The position numbers were made by a program, and so were the translations under genes. From contig JAADFS010000184.1 in NCBI GenBank assembly GCA_013152795.1, positions 1-6,097 on the forward strand: 6,097 bases of DNA. Direction: 5' to 3'. The notes below the pieces were generated by a model. The model ran no database searches, was not told the DNA's origin, and saw nothing but the letters and a program-made list of their open reading frames with translations. The DNA is from Deferribacteres bacterium. GTDB lineage: Bacteria; Nitrospirota; Thermodesulfovibrionia; UBA6902. Below, one piece after another: positions 5,087-6,097 of the stretch (the stretch's first letter is position 1; the number at the start of each line of letters is the position of its first letter).

Positions 5087-5800
5087 ATGAAATGTATGAG
5101 GAGGAAAATGAACAGGAGGGCTGTTAAAAGGCATACAGCATTAATTGCAGTCAGCCTACTGCTTACTGCCTACTGCTTACTGGCTGCTCCTCCGGCCATA
5201 GCCGGGGCATGGGATACTGAAGCGGCACTGACTGCGTATCTGAGGAACAATTATCCGTGGAAAGAGATAGAGGTTGATAATGTGCGCGTGTTCGGTAAAC
5301 TTCCCGCCGGCGCTCCGGAGAAGATAGAGACCAGGAAAGGACCGCTCGGCAAGGCTGTCTTTGCATTTATATACAGGCGGAACAGGACGCTCATCGTAAA
5401 GGCGGATGTGAAGGCCCTCGGCAATGTTGTCAAGAGCAGGCGGCCCTTCAGAAAGGGGCATGTTATCACCGGAGAGGATATATATATCGCGAAGATGGAT
5501 ATAAGAAGGATGCCGAACAGCTCCATCAGAAACGCGGAGGCCGTGGTGGGCAAGTCCCTGAGAAGGTCTATCGCCGCGAATATTCCCATCGTGGAGGACA
5601 TGATTGAAAAATCACGCGTGGTGAAAAGGGGCAAGAAGGTGGTGCTCTTGATAAGGCACGGCGGCCTGAATATCACGGCCGCAGGCAGGACCAGTGAAAA
5701 GGGCTATGTGGGGATGCCGGTAAAGGCAATCAACCTGTCGTCAAAAAAAGAAGTAACAGGGGTGCTTGTAGATGAAAACACTGTCAGGCTGGAGCTTTAG
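5087..5800 (+). CDS. flgA: FlgA, periplasmic P-ring assembly chaperone
   Basis: FlgA is exported by Sec and assists FlgI polymerisation into the P ring. Counting from ATG 5087 the protein has 237 aa. Residues 8-39 form a signal peptide: basic MNRRAVKRH, a hydrophobic core (ALIAVSLLLTAYCLLA) and a likely cleavage site after AIA at 39. An N-terminal domain follows. A SAF-like domain at about 105-170 contains RRPFRKGHVITGEDI and VVGKSLRRSIAANIPI. The C-terminal chaperone domain contains LLIRHGGLNITAAGRTSEKGYVGMPVKAINLSSKK, typical of FlgA. The true start may be ATG 5108, which has GAGGAGG just upstream (only three bases of spacing); ATG 5087 has a weak site. Part of the hydrophobic core is coded by 7-bp tandem repeats. 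The gene follows flgG by 14 bp and is followed by flgH after one base. Confidence 0.93.
   Translation: MKCMRRKMNRRAVKRHTALIAVSLLLTAYCLLAAPPAIAGAWDTEAALTAYLRNNYPWKEIEVDNVRVFGKLPAGAPEKIETRKGPLGKAVFAFIYRRNRTLIVKADVKALGNVVKSRRPFRKGHVITGEDIYIAKMDIRRMPNSSIRNAEAVVGKSLRRSIAANIPIVEDMIEKSRVVKRGKKVVLLIRHGGLNITAAGRTSEKGYVGMPVKAINLSSKKEVTGVLVDENTVRLEL
5155..5182 (+). repeat. Four tandem 7-bp repeats in the flgA signal-peptide code
   Basis: The 28 bases are CCTACTG, CTTACTG, CCTACTG, CTTACTG, that is C(C/T)TACTG four times, or a perfect 14-bp unit twice. They code for S23 to L32 of FlgA, the core of the signal peptide. The unit is not a multiple of three, so gain or loss of one copy, or of the 14-bp unit, would shift the frame. 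Confidence 0.9.
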
Positions 5801-5801
5801 G

Positions 5802-6097
5802 ATGTTTGGGTTGCGGGTTGCGGGTTGCAGGTTGCAGGTTGCAGGTTGCGCGTTTAATAGGGCGGCTGCTCTGTGTTATGTGATTGTTACTGTGGTTTTT
5901 CTGTCGGCCTGTGCTTCTCCTTCCGTAAAGCTGCCGCCGCCGCCGCCGAAATATGTTTACCAGATGAAGGAGCATAAAAGCGCGGGGACGGCCAATTCGC
6001 TCTGGAATGATACGGTTAATATTTTCGGGGACAGGAAGGCAAGAAGGCTTAATGACCTTGTGACGATAAAGATAGCGGAGAGCCTCTCGGGCTCCGG
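5802..6097 (+). CDS. flgH: FlgH, flagellar L-ring lipoprotein (N-terminal 98 aa, runs off the window)
   Basis: FlgH forms the outer-membrane L ring around the rod. The frame from ATG 5802 is open to the right edge. It has GGAG at 5791-5794 with seven bases of spacing, and lies one base after the flgA stop. The lipobox is L-S-A-C at residues 34-37, with Cys37 as the predicted lipidated residue and Ala at +2, consistent with outer-membrane sorting. A hydrophobic stretch (LCYVIVTVVF) precedes it. The mature start has five prolines (CCG x5 at 5934-5948), then SLWNDTVNIFGDRKARRLNDLVTIKIAE, which matches the FlgH pattern of SLW, a short spacer, DRRA and vGDivTV. The presequence is unusually long for a lipoprotein (36 aa) because 14 residues are coded by 7-bp tandem repeats. 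A shorter start at GTG 5880 is possible but lacks a basic n-region and a ribosome binding site. Confidence 0.88.
   Translation, partial: MFGLRVAGCRLQVAGCAFNRAAALCYVIVTVVFLSACASPSVKLPPPPPKYVYQMKEHKSAGTANSLWNDTVNIFGDRKARRLNDLVTIKIAESLSGS
5808..5849 (+). repeat. Six tandem 7-bp repeats in the flgH presequence
   Basis: Three copies of GGGTTGC are followed by three of AGGTTGC without interruption. They begin at codon 3 of flgH and are translated as GLRVAGC then RLQVAGC. Six copies make 42 bp, which keeps the frame; five or seven would not. The unit differs in sequence from the 7-bp repeat in flgA but has the same length. The edges are clear: TTT before and GCG after. Confidence 0.93.

Noticed and set aside
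5784..5975. 63-aa frame on the - strand over the flgA-flgH junction
   Set aside because: Its sequence comes from the complement of the heptamer tract (repeated Q-P-A-T-like residues) and it opposes a clear flgH start.

Overview
The window is a stretch of a bacterial flagellar gene cluster, all on the + strand. The order is flhA (3' end only), flhF, flhG, fliA, a 56-aa gene of unknown function, flgF, flgG, flgA and flgH (5' end only). FlhF with FlhG points to a swimming cell with controlled, probably polar, flagella. FlgA and FlgH (P-ring chaperone and L-ring lipoprotein) mean a Gram-negative envelope. This gene order, the moderate GC content, the frequent AGG (Arg) and ATA (Ile) codons and a sigma-54 promoter fit Nitrospirota or a deltaproteobacterial (Desulfobacterota-like) lineage. 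That placement is inference from layout and codon use, not a database match.

Region 1 (1-3038) is a tightly coupled export, placement and regulation block. flhA overlaps flhF by 11 bp, flhF overlaps flhG by 1 bp, flhG overlaps fliA by 7 bp, and the small gene begins 6 bp after fliA. Region 2 (3039-3265) is a 227-bp gap holding several short inverted repeats and, at its 3' end, a nearly perfect sigma-54 (-24/-12) promoter. The promoter lies about 23 bp (inferred start to ATG) upstream of flgF. It marks the switch from the early block, which ends with fliA, to a sigma-54-dependent rod/ring operon.

Region 3 (3266-6097) is that operon: flgF and flgG (rod), flgA (P-ring chaperone) and flgH (L-ring lipoprotein). 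A 306-bp gap between flgF and flgG holds a 164-bp element bounded by 29-bp inverted repeats, whose arms are themselves small hairpins (REPIN- or MITE-like).

The most unusual observation is that three consecutive genes of the operon carry simple repeat tracts at their 5' ends. flgG has an 11-A run at which its reading frame breaks. flgA has four 7-bp repeats inside the signal-peptide code, and flgH has six different 7-bp repeats inside its signal-peptide code. Loss or gain of one unit in any of them would switch the gene on or off. As read here flgG is out of frame while flgA and flgH are in frame. Possible explanations are a homopolymer sequencing or assembly error, transcriptional slippage, or phase variation. 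The sequence alone cannot separate these.
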